Source: Microbacterium testaceum (GTDB lineage: Bacteria > Actinomycetota > Actinomycetes > Actinomycetales > Microbacteriaceae). Taken from it: a stretch of DNA of 64,000 nt. The translations under genes and the position numbers were made by a program. Shown here piece by piece: positions 1 through 9,015 of this stretch; within the stretch, counting starts at the first letter, position 1, and every line of letters begins with the position of its first letter. Location: positions 1 to 64,000 of the forward strand of contig NZ_LDRT01000012.1 in the NCBI RefSeq assembly GCF_001476655.1. Reading direction: 5' to 3'. Under the pieces are notes generated by a model. The model saw only the letters and a list, made by a program, of their open reading frames with translations. It was not told the DNA's origin and did no database searches.

Positions 1-64
1 CGTCGAGTGTCCAAGACACGCCGTAACGACCGCCGTCACAACGGCGTTATCTGGACACTCGACG
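1..64. repeat. Palindromic intergenic repeat, copy A
   Basis: The first 64 bases form an imperfect inverted repeat. Both ends read CGTCGAGTGTCCA on their own strands, and the arms pair over about 24 bases with four mismatches around a short loop. A nearly identical but better-paired element lies at 496-559, so the two copies bracket the small gene at 94-441. This looks like a dispersed REP-like palindrome. Being at the window edge, the left side may be incomplete. Confidence 0.7.
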
Positions 65-93
65 AAGGGGGTCCCGCCCGTAGGCTCGGCACC

Positions 94-441
94 ATGCGCA
101 GCGACTGGATCACGCACCGACGCCCCGACGGCGAGGTGCTCGGGTGGATGGAACCCTCCGGCGACGGGTTCGTCGTCATCGACCTCCTCGGTCGGCGCGC
201 GACGGAGGCGGTCGACTGGCTGACCGCCGAGGAGACGCTCGAGGAGCGCGGCATCGGCTACCTCGCCGACATGTACGAGCTGCGCCTCGACGACGGGTCG
301 TGGCTGCGGGTGCGCATCGCCGAGGTCTCGACCTCCGGCATCCGGGTCAAGAAGGAGGATTGGGGCGCGATCGGTGCATCGCAGCTGTTCTACGACCTCG
401 CGTTCCCGGTCGATGAAGAGGTGCTGAGGCCGCTGGGCTAG
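94..441 (+). CDS. Hypothetical protein, 115 residues
   Basis: I do not recognise this family. The frame is open from a GTG at 7, but the first 29 codons would lie inside and just after the palindromic repeat, so ATG 94 is the better start (protein begins MRSDWITHRR). The protein is acidic and soluble with no signal peptide or membrane segment. It has alternating short hydrophobic stretches (GDGFVVIDLLG, YELRLDDGSWLRVRI) that suggest a small beta-rich fold. It stands alone between two palindromic repeats and ends 143 bases before the convergent SDR gene. Function is unknown. Confidence 0.65.
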   Translation: MRSDWITHRRPDGEVLGWMEPSGDGFVVIDLLGRRATEAVDWLTAEETLEERGIGYLADMYELRLDDGSWLRVRIAEVSTSGIRVKKEDWGAIGASQLFYDLAFPVDEEVLRPLG

Positions 442-495
442 CCGCGCTCGCCCCCGAGCCCACTGAGCATCCAACCAACGCAAGCGCCGTCACCC

Positions 496-559
496 CGTCG
501 AGTGTCCAGAACACGCCGTAACGGCCCTACGCATAACGGCGTGTTCTGGACACTCGACG
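496..559. repeat. Palindromic intergenic repeat, copy B
   Basis: This is a near-perfect inverted repeat with arms of 24 bases: the left arm starts CGTCGAGTGTCCAGAACACG and the right arm is its reverse complement ending at 559. The loop is about 16 bases. Its sequence matches the repeat at 1-64 apart from a few substitutions. It lies between the convergent genes at 94-441 and 585-2204, so the hairpin could also end transcription in both directions. Confidence 0.75.
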
Positions 560-584
560 ATGGGCTCGCGAGCGCCGAGCGAGC

Positions 585-2204
585 TCACCAACTGCTCTTG
601 CGGTAATCCTTCAGGAAGATGCCGAAGAGGTCCTCGCCGGCCTCGCCGCGCACGATCGGGTCGTAGACGCGAGCGGCTCCGTCGACGAGGTCGAGCGGAG
701 CGTGGAAGCCCTCCTCGGCGAGGCGCACCTTGGTGAAGTGCGGACGCTCGTCGGTGATCCAGCCGGTGTCGACGGCGGTCATCAGGATGCCGTCGGACTC
801 GAACATCTCGCGGGCGCTCGTGCGCGTGAGCATGTTGAGGGCGGCCTTCGCCATGTTGGTGTGCGGGTGGCCGGGGCCCTTGTAGCCGCGGCCGAAGACG
901 CCCTCCATGGCCGAGACGTTGACGATGTACTTCCGCCGGGCCGTCGACGCCGCCATCGCGGGGCGCAGGCGGCTCACGAGCAGGAACGGGGCCGTCATGT
1001 TCGCCAGCTGCACCTCGAGCATCTCGAGGGGTTCGACCTGGTCGACGTGCTGCGTCCAGCTGTTGATGCGGTCCTCGTCGGGGATGAGGCCGCCCGCGTC
1101 GATCGCCGTCCCGGTCATCAGCCGCTCGAGCGACGACGATCCCGCCGCCATGGCCTCGGCGGTCAGCTCGTCGGCCGTGCGTGCGGCGGAGGCGAGGATC
1201 GGGTGCGCCGACACCGACTGCGCGAGCGCGAGCGGGTGCGCGTCGTTGGTGTGGCCGAAGGTGACGAGTTCGGGCAGCGGGCCGTCCGGGAGCGGTGCCA
1301 ATTCCGCATCCACCAGGGGTTTGTACGCCCCCGGCGAGCGCCGCACGGTCTGCGCCGCATTGTTGATGAGGATGTCGAGCGGACCATCGGATGCCACCGA
1401 CTCGGCGAGTCCGATCACCTGGGCCGGGTCACGCAGGTCGATGCCCACGACCTTCAGGCGGTGCAGCCACTCCGCACTGTCGGGCAGGGACGAGAAGCGG
1501 CGGACCGCGTCGCGCGGAAAGCGCGTGGTGATGGTGGTGTGCGCACCGTCGCGCAGCAGGCGCAGCGCGATGTACATGCCGATCTTGGCGCGACCGCCCG
1601 TGAGCAGGGCGCGCTTGCCGGTGAGGTCGGTGCGGGCGTCGCGCTTGGCGTGGCTCATCGCCGCGCAGTCGGGGCAGAGCTGGTGGTAGAACGCGTCGAC
1701 GAGCGTGTAGTCCTCTTTGCAGATGTAGCAGGCGCGGGCCTTGATGAGCTCTCCGGCGAACGGCGTCTCGACGCGCGTTGCGAGCGGGATGCCGCGCGTC
1801 TCGTCGTCGATACGGTCCGCCGCCCCGGTCGCGGTCGCCGCCACGACGGCGCGATCGGCCTCGGCGATGCGCTGGCGCTTCTCACGCCGCGACTGGCGCT
1901 TGACGTCCTTGTAGAGCTTGCCGGTCTGGCGCCGCAGCGCGATGTACGCAGGGTCCTCGCGGTCGAGCGATGAGGCGGCGTCGATCACGCGCAGCGCGAT
2001 CTCGAGCTCGGTCGGAGAGATGGATGCCACGGCCTCGACGCCGAGCGCGGCACCGGACTCATCGGCATCCGGAACCGCATCGGTCGCCGACGGACCCGCG
2101 GCATCGGGCGCGGCGGCATCCGGCGCGATGTCGCGTTCGGGGGTGGGGGGTGTTTCGGGCACAGGGAAGTGTACCGAGGCGTCGCTGAACGCCGGATGGG
2201 TCAT
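585..2204 (-). CDS. SDR-family oxidoreductase with N-terminal zinc ribbon
   Basis: A 539-residue protein from ATG 2204. Residues 1-60 are Ala/Pro/Asp-rich and probably disordered. Residues 60-120 are helical and basic. A CxxC-x14-CxxC cluster (Cys159, 162, 177, 180) looks like a zinc ribbon. From about residue 195 there is a Rossmann short-chain dehydrogenase: a TGGRAKIG nucleotide-binding loop, an NNAAQ motif and an NVSAMEG serine strand. Where classical SDRs have YxxxK this protein has TNMAK within HPHTNMAKAALNML, so the catalytic tyrosine is threonine. I recall the HTNMAK form as typical of a whole subfamily, so it is probably not a mutation. Cofactor NAD(P) is likely; the substrate is unknown. 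It stands alone. Confidence 0.85.
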   Translation of the reverse strand: MTHPAFSDASVHFPVPETPPTPERDIAPDAAAPDAAGPSATDAVPDADESGAALGVEAVASISPTELEIALRVIDAASSLDREDPAYIALRRQTGKLYKDVKRQSRREKRQRIAEADRAVVAATATGAADRIDDETRGIPLATRVETPFAGELIKARACYICKEDYTLVDAFYHQLCPDCAAMSHAKRDARTDLTGKRALLTGGRAKIGMYIALRLLRDGAHTTITTRFPRDAVRRFSSLPDSAEWLHRLKVVGIDLRDPAQVIGLAESVASDGPLDILINNAAQTVRRSPGAYKPLVDAELAPLPDGPLPELVTFGHTNDAHPLALAQSVSAHPILASAARTADELTAEAMAAGSSSLERLMTGTAIDAGGLIPDEDRINSWTQHVDQVEPLEMLEVQLANMTAPFLLVSRLRPAMAASTARRKYIVNVSAMEGVFGRGYKGPGHPHTNMAKAALNMLTRTSAREMFESDGILMTAVDTGWITDERPHFTKVRLAEEGFHAPLDLVDGAARVYDPIVRGEAGEDLFGIFLKDYRKSSW

Positions 2205-2447
2205 GTGCGCAGGATGCCGTCGGCCGCCTCGACGAGACGTTGCGCGTGCAGCACCAAACGCTCGCATTCTTTCCGTGACGGCAGACGGTCACCGTATGAC
2301 TGACACGCTTGTATCGATTTCTTGTCGATTGCCACGACTTCTGGACAATGACCAAACGGAATCCCCGCGCGGGGTCGAGAGGGTGTGGACGCTGCTCGAG
2401 CGGCAGAGCGCCCGACGGACCTGCGGACGACGCGGAGCCGGTCGCCG

Positions 2448-2606
2448 CTAGAGCTTGCCGCCGTCGACCCAGCGCGTGTGGGCCTTCAGCGCGTGCAGGA
2501 CTGCCAGGCGCACGACGAAGTAGACGACCAGGCCGATGATCGCGAGAGCGACCAGCCAGCCGGCGAGAAGGATGAACAGGTGAGCGCCTCCGACAGCTGA
2601 GAACAT
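2448..2606 (-). CDS. Small single-pass membrane protein, 52 residues
   Basis: A short open frame from ATG 2606 to TAG 2448. It encodes MFSAVGGAHLFILLAGWLVA followed by a long hydrophobic run and a basic C-terminus ending in KAHTRWVDGGKL. One long or two tightly packed transmembrane helices span about residues 10-40, with positive residues following, so the C-terminus is probably cytoplasmic. GC-rich third positions and the coherent hydrophobic profile argue that it is real. It lies between the GH18 gene and the SDR gene on the same strand. No function is known to me. Confidence 0.6.
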   Translation of the reverse strand: MFSAVGGAHLFILLAGWLVALAIIGLVVYFVVRLAVLHALKAHTRWVDGGKL

Positions 2607-2665
2607 CCGGCGAGCCTAGCCGCGAGCGCGGGCGGTCACCAGAACGCCAACGCGGTGCACCCGGA

Positions 2666-3856
2666 TCACCGGGTGGCGCGGCGACGGAGCGCGGCGAGGA
2701 GAAGGACCCCTCCGCCGAGGATCGAGACCACTCCCGCGACGAGGCCGCCCCCGACGAGCCCGCCGGTGTCGATGCCGCTGACCGCGAGCGTGCGCGGACT
2801 CGGGCTCGTCGTCGGCGTGGGATCCGGGGTGGGGGTCGCCGTCGGCGTAGGTGTGGGGGTAGGCGTCGGCAGCGGCGCGTCGATCGCGGCGCGCATCTCG
2901 CTCGCCCACTTCCACGGCGCATCCGGGCCGCCCGGCAGTGAGTTGAAGTACTCCCACCCCGCGACCCCGCCGAAGGTGGGGGTCTCGGCTTTGATCTCTT
3001 GGATGGATGCCGTCAGCTCCGGGAGCGGAATCCAGCCACTCCCGCAGTTGTCGGGGTTCGTGAGGACCGCCATCACGATCTTGCTGGCCGGAATGCCCGC
3101 GCCCTGCGTGCTCTGGTAGTCGACGATCGCGCCGTACTCGTCCGACGTCGGGTCACCCCACCCGCAATAGAACTGCGTGTTGAACCAGTCGATCGACGCC
3201 CCCGAGCTCGCATAGAGGTCGTCGTAGTCGAAGCCCGAGAGGTTGTCCTCGCCGACGAGCGCCGCGGTCACCGGCGACAGCGTGACGAGGAACGTCGAGC
3301 CGAAGTCGGCACGCAGATCGGCGATCACACGTTCGACCACGGCGATGTCGGTGTCGGTCTCGACGTCGAGATCGATGCCGTCGAGGGAGTACGTCGTGAC
3401 GAAGTCGTGGAGGCGGGCGTACTGCACGTCGTAGTCGTCGGTCAGGCTCTGCCAGGTGGCGTTCTGGGCGCCGCCGATCATGCCGACGACGGCGACCCCC
3501 GCCGCCTGGATCTGCCGGAGCTCCGCCCACATGGTGTCGAAGGACGGGTCGTCGGGCAGCAGATCGTTGAGCTTCAGCTCATCGGCGTTCATGTGCACGG
3601 CGGCGAGGTTCACGACATCCACGCCGGTGCTCTCGGTGACGAGCGGCAGCGGCGAGATGTACGCGCCGGTCGAGCCGTTCACGAACTGCTTCTGGTAGTA
3701 GACGACGACCCGGCCGCTGTCGCGCACGGCGGGCGCCGCCGGGGACGCCGCCGCCGATGCCGGGCTGACGCCGCCGCCGAGCGCGAGCGCCAGCGCCGCG
3801 AGGGCGCCGCTCACGATGACCCCGATGCCGTATCTCTTCGCCGTGCGCTGCCCCAT
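2666..3856 (-). CDS. Secreted, wall-anchored glycoside hydrolase family 18 enzyme
   Basis: A 396-residue exported protein. ATG 3856 has GAGAGGG just upstream and gives a clean signal peptide (basic N-terminus, hydrophobic core, cut near SPASAAA); a GTG at 3874 is an alternative. The GH18 active-site motif DGIDLDVE is at about residues 159-166, with the last Glu as the acid/base. The single-domain barrel and lack of a chitin-binding module fit endo-beta-N-acetylglucosaminidase-like GH18 enzymes as well as chitinases. A Pro/Thr linker (PTPTPTPT) leads to LAVSG, a hydrophobic helix and RRR at the C-terminus, a sortase sorting signal of the actinobacterial LAxTG-like type. Its role is probably glycan or chitin hydrolysis at the cell surface. 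Confidence 0.85.
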   Translation of the reverse strand: MGQRTAKRYGIGVIVSGALAALALALGGGVSPASAAASPAAPAVRDSGRVVVYYQKQFVNGSTGAYISPLPLVTESTGVDVVNLAAVHMNADELKLNDLLPDDPSFDTMWAELRQIQAAGVAVVGMIGGAQNATWQSLTDDYDVQYARLHDFVTTYSLDGIDLDVETDTDIAVVERVIADLRADFGSTFLVTLSPVTAALVGEDNLSGFDYDDLYASSGASIDWFNTQFYCGWGDPTSDEYGAIVDYQSTQGAGIPASKIVMAVLTNPDNCGSGWIPLPELTASIQEIKAETPTFGGVAGWEYFNSLPGGPDAPWKWASEMRAAIDAPLPTPTPTPTPTATPTPDPTPTTSPSPRTLAVSGIDTGGLVGGGLVAGVVSILGGGVLLLAALRRRATR

Positions 3857-3961
3857 GCCCGCCCTCTCGTCCACCTCACAGAATGCCGCGCCGGTGGCAT
3901 CCGGTCCAGTCGAGACACCGCACGGACATCGAGGGTTTGCGAGCCGATGACCTCGCGGGGG

Positions 3962-5098
3962 CTAGCGATTCGGAAGGAGTTCGGCCCGGCCGCGCGCGGC
4001 GACGGGTCGCGGTGTCCGCGACCTGTCGTACCGCAGCAGCCACCGCTGAGCCGGGATCTCGATGAGCTTGTGCAGCGCCCACGCAAGAGCCAGTGCGATC
4101 CCGAAGGCGGCGAGCGCGAGCGGCACGGCCTGACGCCACGGCAACTGCGGGTGCCCGTCGGGCCACGCCGACGAGACCGAGGCGATCACGAGCAGGTGGA
4201 CGAGGTAGAACGCGAACGACACCCGGCCGAGCTCCTGCCAGAGGGGCCGCGCGAGGAAGGTCGCGTCCGCGCGGGCGTCGGCGTTCGCGAGAGAGGCGAC
4301 GAGCAGCGCGTAGAAGCCGACGGTGGCGGCGAGACCCGGGTGGATGTCGGTGCCGGGCAGGGGCGGTGCCTCCGACAGCGCGTAGCCGGCCACCGCGAGC
4401 GGCACGGCGAGGACGAGGCGCACGGGCTGCCAGCTGCTCTTCTTCATCAGCAGCGCGAGGCTCACGCCGATCACGAACTCGGGCATCCGCAGCAGCGGGG
4501 TCGACGCGGCCGACATCGGAATCGGCGACGTCGACGCGATCTGCGGCGCGAGGGCGACGAGGACGAGGGATGCCGCGACGACGACGCCGAGGGTCCGGTT
4601 CGACGCCCGGGCGAGCGGGCGGATGAGGAAGGGGAAGGTGAGGTAGAAGAACGCCTCGCACACCAGGGACCAGCTCGCGGGGTTCCCCGCCTGCCACCAG
4701 TCCGGCACCCAGCCGTTGACGAGGAACACGTTCGCGACCACCGGAGCGGTGCCGTCGGCGCGGATCTCGGGGACGAGAGTGGCCGCGGCGATCAGCGCGA
4801 GGCCGACTCCGACGAGGTGCAGCGGGTAGATCCGCGCGATGCGGTGCCACCAGAACGATCGCGCGGTCTGCTGCGGCTTGTACCCCCAGGCGAGGACCAA
4901 CCCGGAGAGGATGAAGAACAGGGTCACGCCGGTCTTTCCGGCCTCGAAGAGGTTTCCCCAGATCACGCCCGGTCTGCCGCCGAAGTACTCGACCGCCATC
5001 AGGTGGTGGCCGAAGATCAGCATCGCGGTCGCCCAGCGCAGCCCCGTCAGGGACGGCAGGTTGCGCACCTTGTCGAGCGGACCGGGGGTTCTCACCAT
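3962..5098 (-). CDS. Acyltransferase 3 family membrane protein (OafA/YrhL-like)
   Basis: A polytopic membrane protein of about 378 residues. It begins with the family hallmark, PSLTGLRWATAMLIFGHHL, in which Arg and the downstream His lie in and after the first helix. Eight to ten further hydrophobic segments follow, including FFYLTFPFLIRPLARA. The family transfers acyl groups, often acetyl, to exported sugars, lipids or peptidoglycan. ATG 5098 puts the conserved motif about 15 residues from the start; the frame stays open to a GTG at 5185, so 29 extra residues are possible. It is transcribed away from the acyl-CoA ligase gene across a region holding both promoters. Confidence 0.85.
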   Translation of the reverse strand: MVRTPGPLDKVRNLPSLTGLRWATAMLIFGHHLMAVEYFGGRPGVIWGNLFEAGKTGVTLFFILSGLVLAWGYKPQQTARSFWWHRIARIYPLHLVGVGLALIAAATLVPEIRADGTAPVVANVFLVNGWVPDWWQAGNPASWSLVCEAFFYLTFPFLIRPLARASNRTLGVVVAASLVLVALAPQIASTSPIPMSAASTPLLRMPEFVIGVSLALLMKKSSWQPVRLVLAVPLAVAGYALSEAPPLPGTDIHPGLAATVGFYALLVASLANADARADATFLARPLWQELGRVSFAFYLVHLLVIASVSSAWPDGHPQLPWRQAVPLALAAFGIALALAWALHKLIEIPAQRWLLRYDRSRTPRPVAARGRAELLPNR

Positions 5099-5403
5099 CG
5101 GCGCGACGACAGGGGCAGTGAGCGTGGTGATGGCGATCGCCTCCCGTGTCGTCCTCGAGCGCGCCCACCCGCCCGTCGACGACACCGCCTATGGAGTCGA
5201 CCTGAGCACGTGAAGTCGCGCAGACCGGGAGAGACGGTACACGGCGGTCCCGAGGAGATCCCTGGGAAGGGCAGGGCTTGACTCCGAGGCGCGCCGCACG
5301 TTCACCCTCGGACGCGCAGCACCCATCCGATTCGCGCACTTCTCCGAAGAGATGTCGGCGGCATGTTTTCTCCGACGGCCGCGCTCTCGCACACGGAGGA
5401 CAG

Positions 5404-7239
5404 ATGCTCGAAACGACCACGCCCGCTTTGGCGAGCCTCGCCGCGTTCCGCAACGTGACCGACCTGCTCGCTCGCCGCGCCGCCGACGCCCCCGACCACG
5501 TCGCGTTCGATGTGCCGACCGACGACCCCGCGTCCTGGCACCCCGTGACGACCGCCGCTTTCCTCGGCGACGTCCGCGCCCTCGCGAAAGGAATGATGGG
5601 CGCCGGCCTGGCGGCGGGCGACACCGTCGCGATCATGGCGCCCACGCGCTACGAGTGGGCCGTGGCCGACCTCGCCACCTGGTTCGCCGGGGGCGTCGTC
5701 GTCCCGGTGTACGACTCGTCCTCGGCATCGCAGGTCGACGCGATCGTGCGCGACGCCGGTGTGCGGTTGGCCGTCGCGGGGTCGCGGGCTCACGCCGACC
5801 TCCTGAACACGGCACTCGCGGGGACCGACGCGATCGGAACCTGGGCGATGCGCGGGGTCGACGGCATCCCGTCGCTCGACGACCTCGCCGGCCGCGGGAC
5901 GCACGTCTCCGACGCCGAGCTCGAAACCCGTCGCACTCTGGCCGGTCACCACGACCCCGCGACGATCGTCTACACCTCGGGAACGACGGGCGAGCCGAAG
6001 GGGGCCGTGCTCACGCACGCCAACTTCCTCGGGCAGGTGCTCAACATCGCCGCGGCCTACCGCGAGGTGGTCACCCCGACGGGGAACACGATCATCTTCC
6101 TCCCGCTCGCCCATGTGCTCGCGCGAGGTCTGCAGCTCATCTGCATCGCCAGCGGTATGCGCATCGCGCACCTCGCAGAGCCCGCCCAGGTCGTCCCCGC
6201 CCTCTCGGTGCTCCGCCCGACGTTCCTCGTCGTCGTGCCGCGCGTGCTGCAGAAGATCCAGGCAGCCGCGGGCGAGAAGGCGGACCGCATGCGACTCGGT
6301 CGGGTCTGGGTGCGCGCGGTGTCGACTGCGGTCGCGCGCGGGCGTCGGGCGGAGAAGCAGGATGCCGGACGCCGGCACCGCGCTCCTCTGGGCTTCCGTG
6401 TGCGCGCGGCCGTGTTCGACGCCCTCTTCTACGCGCGACTGCGCGCGATCATGGGCGGTCGCGTGGACTACATCCTCTCGGGCGGGGCGACCCTCGACGG
6501 CGCCCTGTCGCTGTTCTTCCGCGGGATCGGGGTCCCGGTCATCGAGGGCTACGGGCTCACCGAGACCACCGCTCCCCTGACGGGCAATCTGCCCGGCCGC
6601 ATCGTCTCGGGGACGGTCGGCCTTCCCCTGCCGGGGTCGACGGTGCGCATCAGCCCCGAGGGCGAAGTGCTCGCGCGCGGAGTGGGCGTGTTCGCCGGCT
6701 ACCGCGACCCCCGACACGATGCAGAGGCATTCGTCGACGGCTTCTTCCGCACGGGAGACCTGGGACGCATCGACGCCGGCGGGCGCCTGATCCTCGAGGG
6801 ACGCCTGAAAGACGTCATCGTCACCTCGAACGGCAAGACGGTGGTCCCGGCCCGCTGGGAGGGCGCGGTCGAGGCGAGCCCCCTCGTGCAGCACGCCGTC
6901 ATGGTGGGCGAGGGCAAGCCGTACCTGTCGGCGCTGCTCATCCTCGATCCGGCGGAGTCGGCCGCGTGGGCGGCCTTCCACGGAGCGACGCTCGCGTCGG
7001 GATCACCCGGAGAGCTCCGGGCCATCGACGAACCGCGCCTGCGCGCCCACCTGCAACCCACCGTCGACGCCGCCAACGCCCTGGTGGCGCGCAGCGAGCA
7101 GGTCCGCCGTTTCACCCTCGTGCTCGCCGATCTCGACGATCACGAGCTCGTCACCCCCACTCTCAAGATCAAGCGCCGCGAGGTCCTGCATCGCGCCGCC
7201 GACACGATCGACACGCTGTACCGAGGAGCCGCATCATGA
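5404..7239 (+). CDS. Long-chain acyl-CoA synthetase (FadD15-like AMP-dependent ligase)
   Basis: A 611-residue adenylate-forming enzyme that activates fatty acids with ATP to acyl-AMP and then acyl-CoA. ATG 5404 is fixed by a strong GGAGGA site four bases upstream; the frame is open further left but that part is non-coding in style. Motifs seen: the P-loop-like YTSGTTGEPKG at residues 190-200, GYGLTETTAP, the hinge FRTGDLGRI and a lysine in TSNGKTVVP. The layout is that of bacterial long-chain ligases of about 600 residues with the C-terminal domain. Its stop overlaps the start of the DUF1295 gene (ATGA), so the two are co-translated. Confidence 0.93.
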   Translation: MLETTTPALASLAAFRNVTDLLARRAADAPDHVAFDVPTDDPASWHPVTTAAFLGDVRALAKGMMGAGLAAGDTVAIMAPTRYEWAVADLATWFAGGVVVPVYDSSSASQVDAIVRDAGVRLAVAGSRAHADLLNTALAGTDAIGTWAMRGVDGIPSLDDLAGRGTHVSDAELETRRTLAGHHDPATIVYTSGTTGEPKGAVLTHANFLGQVLNIAAAYREVVTPTGNTIIFLPLAHVLARGLQLICIASGMRIAHLAEPAQVVPALSVLRPTFLVVVPRVLQKIQAAAGEKADRMRLGRVWVRAVSTAVARGRRAEKQDAGRRHRAPLGFRVRAAVFDALFYARLRAIMGGRVDYILSGGATLDGALSLFFRGIGVPVIEGYGLTETTAPLTGNLPGRIVSGTVGLPLPGSTVRISPEGEVLARGVGVFAGYRDPRHDAEAFVDGFFRTGDLGRIDAGGRLILEGRLKDVIVTSNGKTVVPARWEGAVEASPLVQHAVMVGEGKPYLSALLILDPAESAAWAAFHGATLASGSPGELRAIDEPRLRAHLQPTVDAANALVARSEQVRRFTLVLADLDDHELVTPTLKIKRREVLHRAADTIDTLYRGAAS

Positions 7240-8156
7240 CCGCACCCGTCCCCCCGACCACGCAGCGTTCCGGCGGCTCGCAGAACCGCGCGGCGATCAT
7301 CGCCATCGTCGTCGCCCTCGCGATCGGCGCGGGCCTGGCCGTCGCGGGCAGCTCCCGCGGTGCGCAGGTCGGCGGCATCCCGGTGTTCGCCCTCGCGGTG
7401 GCGGCGGCCTACGTCATCCAGTTCCTCGTCTTCATCCCCTCGGCGCTGCGTCGAACCGAGCGCTTCTTCGATCTCACCGGGAGCCTGACGTTCATCACGG
7501 TGTCGATCGCCCTGGCACTCCTCGCTCCGGTGCAGGACGCCCGGGGCTGGATCCTCGCCGCGATGGTCGTCGTGTGGGCGGCGCGCCTGGGCTCGTTCCT
7601 CTTCGCGCGCGTCCACCGCTCGGGCTCCGACGGGCGTTTCGACGAGATCAAGACGCGGCCGCTGCGCTTCTTCCAGGTCTGGTGCATTCAGGGCCTGTGG
7701 GTCGCCCTCACCGCCTCGGCCGCGTGGATCGCGATGAGCGCGGATGCCGACGGCCGCGCGCCACTCGACGGTTTCGTGATCGCCGGGGTCGTCGTCTGGC
7801 TGCTCGGGATGACGCTCGAGATCGTCGCCGACCTGCAGAAGCAGGCGTTCCGCGCCGACCCGGCCAACAAGGGCGAGTTCATCCGCACGGGCCTGTGGTC
7901 CCGCTCACGTCACCCCAACTACTTCGGCGAGATCCTCGTGTGGGTCGGGGTCTTCGTCGTGGCGGTGCCGGTGCTGCAGGGCTGGCAGTGGGTCGCGGTC
8001 CTCTCGCCGCTCTTCGTCATCCTGCTGCTGACCCGGGTCAGCGGCATCCCGCTGCTCGAGAAGCGCGCCGACGAGCGCTGGGGCGACCGCGCCGACTACC
8101 GCGCCTATCGCGATCGCACGCCGGTGCTGATCCCGGCGCTGACCGCACGGCGGTAG
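7236..8156 (+). CDS. DUF1295 / steroid 5-alpha-reductase-like membrane protein
   Basis: A 306-residue protein with about six to seven transmembrane helices. The C-terminal half carries the family signature SRHPNYFGEILVW and an ending RADYRAYRDRTP, as in DUF1295 proteins and the related isoprenylcysteine methyltransferase and steroid-reductase fold. That fold usually binds a nucleotide or SAM cofactor at the membrane face. The substrate is unknown; coupling to an acyl-CoA ligase by a 4-base overlap hints at lipid metabolism. RBS-like CGAGGAG lies inside the end of the upstream gene. Confidence 0.88.
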   Translation: MTAPVPPTTQRSGGSQNRAAIIAIVVALAIGAGLAVAGSSRGAQVGGIPVFALAVAAAYVIQFLVFIPSALRRTERFFDLTGSLTFITVSIALALLAPVQDARGWILAAMVVVWAARLGSFLFARVHRSGSDGRFDEIKTRPLRFFQVWCIQGLWVALTASAAWIAMSADADGRAPLDGFVIAGVVVWLLGMTLEIVADLQKQAFRADPANKGEFIRTGLWSRSRHPNYFGEILVWVGVFVVAVPVLQGWQWVAVLSPLFVILLLTRVSGIPLLEKRADERWGDRADYRAYRDRTPVLIPALTARR

Positions 8157-8192
8157 GCGCGTCGCCGCCCATGACTTTCTAGAGTGGATGCC

Positions 8193-8972
8193 ATGCGGCG
8201 AACGACGAAGACCCTCGCACTGACCGTGGGTGCCCTGGCGCTCCTCACCGCGTGCTCGCCGGCGGCCGACCCGGTCCCGCAGAGCACGGAGACCGCGGCG
8301 GCCCCGGCATCGCCGACCCCCACGGGTGGCGCGGTGATGGCATCACCGCGCGAGTGCGACGACGTCGACCTCGTCGCGGACGCGAAGGTCGCCGGCGCAG
8401 ACCTCTCGGCGTGCGTGATCGCGTTCTCGCGCGCCGCGGGCAGCGGGCACCTCCACCTTCAGTCCGCCGATCTGACGGGGGAGGCCGACTTCGTCTACGG
8501 CGACGATCCCGCCACCTCGGGATCGGTCACCGGCCCCGACGGGACGAATGATTACGTGCTCACTCCCACCGAGGCCTGGGTCACGTTCGACGGCGCGTGG
8601 GTGAAAGCCGACGCGTCGAGCAGCGACTACCGCGCGGTCATCGCCGCGACCATCGGCGAGTCGTACCGCGCCTTCGCCGACCCCTCCGTCGCGGCATCCC
8701 TGCTCGCCTCCGCCCCCTCCTGGACGGTGCAGACCGGCCAGGACACGGTGACCCTTCCCGACGGCAGCGACGTGCGGGCCTGGCGACTGCAGGCCGATGC
8801 GCCCTTCTCCGCCGCGGGCGTCGACGTCAGCGAGATGATCGTGTGGCTGGGCGAGGGTCATCGCGTCGTGGGCACGCAGGCCACCGGCACCTTCGGCGGC
8901 GTGCAGAGCACCACGCTGCAGCAGTTCACGCGATGGGGCGAGCCGGTGACCATCGAGGTGCCGAAGGGCTGA
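8193..8972 (+). CDS. Putative lipoprotein, LppX/LprG-like
   Basis: A 259-residue exported protein with a lipobox LLTAC; Cys21 would be lipidated. After a low-complexity Ala/Pro/Thr linker the body alternates charged and hydrophobic strands (VTGPDGTNDYVLTPTEAW, VTLPDGSDVRAWRLQ), which fits the half-barrel lipid-carrier fold of LppX/LprAFG proteins; this is a judgement from pattern only. ATG 8193 is preferred. A GTG at 8184 is in frame but there is no ribosome site, and TAGAGT a few bases upstream suggests a leaderless transcript. Monocistronic. Confidence 0.75.
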   Translation: MRRTTKTLALTVGALALLTACSPAADPVPQSTETAAAPASPTPTGGAVMASPRECDDVDLVADAKVAGADLSACVIAFSRAAGSGHLHLQSADLTGEADFVYGDDPATSGSVTGPDGTNDYVLTPTEAWVTFDGAWVKADASSSDYRAVIAATIGESYRAFADPSVAASLLASAPSWTVQTGQDTVTLPDGSDVRAWRLQADAPFSAAGVDVSEMIVWLGEGHRVVGTQATGTFGGVQSTTLQQFTRWGEPVTIEVPKG

Positions 8973-9015
8973 GTTCGCGTCGCGGCACGTTCCGCAAGCC
9001 TCGGGAACGCCACGC

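Noticed and set aside
2999-5281. A plus-strand open frame of 760 codons
   Set aside because: It is antisense to the GH18 and acyltransferase genes, is extremely rich in Arg, and has no recognisable domain; it is a GC-bias shadow.
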